Origin: Ochrobactrum vermis
GTDB taxonomy: Bacteria; Pseudomonadota; Alphaproteobacteria; Rhizobiales; Rhizobiaceae
NCBI RefSeq assembly: GCF_002975205.1
Contig: NZ_PCOC01000002.1
Coordinates: 1,007,001 to 1,071,000 of the forward strand
Reading direction: 5' to 3'
Length of the DNA: 64,000 bases
A model generated the notes under the pieces. The model made no database searches. It was not told the origin of the DNA and saw only the letters and a program-made list of their open reading frames with translations. A program made the translations under genes and the position numbers. Shown here piece after piece: positions 62,628-64,000 of this stretch. The stretch's first letter is position 1; the number at the start of each line of letters is the position of its first letter.

Positions 62628-64000
62628 ATGTACGGCTCGGGGGACATGACCGGAAGCAAGCAGGCAGAACTTATCGCTTTTTTGGGCGATGATCTGGTTA
62701 TGACCGATAGAAGCGATATGCTCCGCTATTGTCGTGACTGGCCTGGTGATGTGGAGAACGTGGCGGTTGCTGTCATCCGTCCGCGTTCGACAGAGGACGT
62801 TTCCGCTGCGGTTAAAGCTTGCGGTTCACTGGGATTGTCCATCATTCCGCAGGGCGGAAATACCGGTCTTGTGCAAGGCGGTGTACCGGATGGGCGCGAC
62901 GATCTCGTCATTCTAAGCCTTGAGCGGATGAACCGTATTCGAAAGGTCGACCCGGATGATTTTTCAGCGGTTGTTGATGCCGGTTGCATTCTCTCCGAAT
63001 TGAAAGACAAACTGGCGGTTGAAGGAATGTTTTTCCCACTGGCCCTTGGCGCACAGGGAAGCTGCCGTATCGGTGGTAATGTCAGCACCAATGCCGGAGG
63101 CGTCAACGTGCTGCGTTATGGCATGACGCGTGAGTTGGTCCTGGGGGTGGAGGTCGTGTTACCTGACGGTACGATATTCAACGGTCTTTCAACGTTGCGG
63201 AAAGACAATCGCGGCATCGATCTGAAACAGATTTTCATTGGCGCGGAAGGCATTCTGGGCGTTGTGACCGGCGTTGCAATCAAACTGATGCCTTTGCCGG
63301 ATAAGGTGGAAATCGCGCTGTTGGGACTCAAGTCACTCGCTGACGCTATTGCGCTTTATCGGCGTGCGCGGGTGCAGTGCTGTGACCTGATGTCCGCTTT
63401 CGAGTTCATGCCGCCGGTGGCTTTTACCTTGGCGCAAGAGGCGATGCCGGATCTTGCCATGCCGCTTGGACAATATCCTGCCTATGTCTTGATGGAGATT
63501 TCGGGCTCCGGGCTGGTCGATATAGCGTCCTTGATGGAACAGTTTCTTGCAGGCGCAATGGAAGATGGTCTTGTTCTGGACGGAACCATCGCGTCATCTC
63601 GTACGCAAGGTCAAAATCTCTGGATGTTCCGCGAGGCGATGAACGAAGGGCAGGCGCTGCGTGGCAAACATCTACGCACCGACATATCGGTCCCGCTGTC
63701 AAAACTGGCGTCGTTCGTCACGGAAGCTGAAACCGAACTGGCTGAGGTCCTTCCAGATTGTCTTGCTGTTTCTTATGGACATGTCGGAGATGGTAACGTG
63801 CATCTCAACGTTATCCCTGGAAACGATTTCGATATTGCGGTTAAAGACAAGAAGATCAAGCTTGCCAAGGAAACGATCAATGCCGTTCTGGATCGTTATG
63901 CAGGCAGCATTAGCGCCGAGCATGGCATCGGTCGCCTGAAGCGGGAAGATTTCGAGAAGCGCATTGACCCTGCAAGGCGAAAACTGCTTGAAGGTCTCAA
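62628..64000 (+). CDS. FAD-linked 2-hydroxyacid oxidase/dehydrogenase (GlcD-like), 3' end beyond window
   Basis: The frame runs open to the window edge (457 codons). FAD_binding_4 domain: IIPQGGNTGLVQGGVPDGRD, GGNVSTNAGGVNVLRYGMTR and QIFIGAEGILGVVTGVAIKL are its hallmarks. The C-terminal FAD-oxidase part contains LAVSYGHVGDGNVHLNVIPG and ISAEHGIGRLKRE, near the usual end, so only a few residues are missing. Typical substrates are glycolate, D-lactate or D-2-hydroxyglutarate. ATG 62628 has AGAGGA 4-5 nt upstream. Divergent from the sugar-acid operon; it could oxidise the hydroxy-acid product of that pathway. Confidence 0.85.
   Translation, partial: MYGSGDMTGSKQAELIAFLGDDLVMTDRSDMLRYCRDWPGDVENVAVAVIRPRSTEDVSAAVKACGSLGLSIIPQGGNTGLVQGGVPDGRDDLVILSLERMNRIRKVDPDDFSAVVDAGCILSELKDKLAVEGMFFPLALGAQGSCRIGGNVSTNAGGVNVLRYGMTRELVLGVEVVLPDGTIFNGLSTLRKDNRGIDLKQIFIGAEGILGVVTGVAIKLMPLPDKVEIALLGLKSLADAIALYRRARVQCCDLMSAFEFMPPVAFTLAQEAMPDLAMPLGQYPAYVLMEISGSGLVDIASLMEQFLAGAMEDGLVLDGTIASSRTQGQNLWMFREAMNEGQALRGKHLRTDISVPLSKLASFVTEAETELAEVLPDCLAVSYGHVGDGNVHLNVIPGNDFDIAVKDKKIKLAKETINAVLDRYAGSISAEHGIGRLKREDFEKRIDPARRKLLEGL

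Noticed and set aside
1..64000. CRISPR arrays, tRNA, rRNA, integrase-type islands
   Set aside because: No regularly spaced repeats, tRNA cloverleaf, rRNA sequence or integrase gene was seen; the only mobile element is IS66.

Overview
This 64 kb window looks like a chromosome segment from an alphaproteobacterium of the Brucellaceae (Brucella/Ochrobactrum type). The evidence is the style of the protein sequences, a DUF1127 small protein, a DUF3775 protein, a Bru-RS/RIME-like interspersed palindromic repeat (55012-55111) and a candidate Irr-type iron box (18230-18246). No rRNA, tRNA or CRISPR array was seen. Most of the window is a catabolic and transport landscape: seven import systems, each packed with its matching enzymes.

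Layout. (1) 1-11192: a fused 5-oxoprolinase/hydantoinase A+B (minus strand, runs off the left edge, 1146 codons visible) is divergent from a winged-helix regulator. Downstream of the regulator lie a fused double-ATPase peptide importer (ATPase, binding protein, two permeases) and an M14-type metallopeptidase. This is probably a system for importing and degrading pyroglutamyl- or gamma-glutamyl-type compounds. (2) 11189-18157: a complete catechol-type siderophore uptake locus (ATPase, two permeases, binding protein, esterase, TonB receptor). Divergent from it is an unusual fusion of a LysR-type HTH with a TrpD2-like phosphoribosyltransferase fold (18281-19753). (3) 19916-24781: a class I aminotransferase, MetQ-MetN-MetI methionine importer and a 2-oxoglutarate/Fe(II) oxygenase, closed by a clear terminator. 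(4) 25216-32402: a YtcJ-type amidohydrolase and a five-gene Dpp/Opp peptide importer, convergent with an aldehyde dehydrogenase. (5) 34031-42658: kdpFABCDE with DUF3775 downstream and two extra hydrophobic micro-ORFs, one upstream of kdpF and one between kdpA and kdpB. (6) 42833-47423: FAD dehydrogenase, TauE/SafE exporter, branched-chain-type aminotransferase and EamA exporter, all minus strand.

(7) 47679-51663: a DUF1127 gene, then a complete IS66-family element (48077-50893) with near-identical terminal inverted repeats, a perfect 8-bp target duplication and a fourth gene (98 aa) coupled to tnpC. Removing the element restores a 64-codon minus-strand reading frame. A DUF2938 membrane protein follows; a long hairpin overlaps its ribosome-binding region. 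(8) 51985-54971: purine-type permease, deaminase and TIM-barrel isomerase. (9) 55130-64000: a sugar-acid module with a TRAP transporter, FAH-type hydrolase, enolase-superfamily dehydratase, two dehydrogenases and a divergent FAD-linked oxidase that runs off the right edge. Two promoters of this module share a TGTCTGA(C/T)AAC operator, suggesting one GntR/FCD-type regulator encoded elsewhere.

The most unusual items are the kdp micro-ORFs, the HTH-TrpD2 fusion facing a siderophore locus, the IS66 passenger gene and the micro-ORF it interrupts, the hairpin in front of DUF2938, and the helically phased TGTC(A/G)TTTTG repeats upstream of the amidohydrolase. Starts were chosen from visible Shine-Dalgarno sequences and gene overlaps. 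All functions are inferred by reading motifs; no database search was possible.
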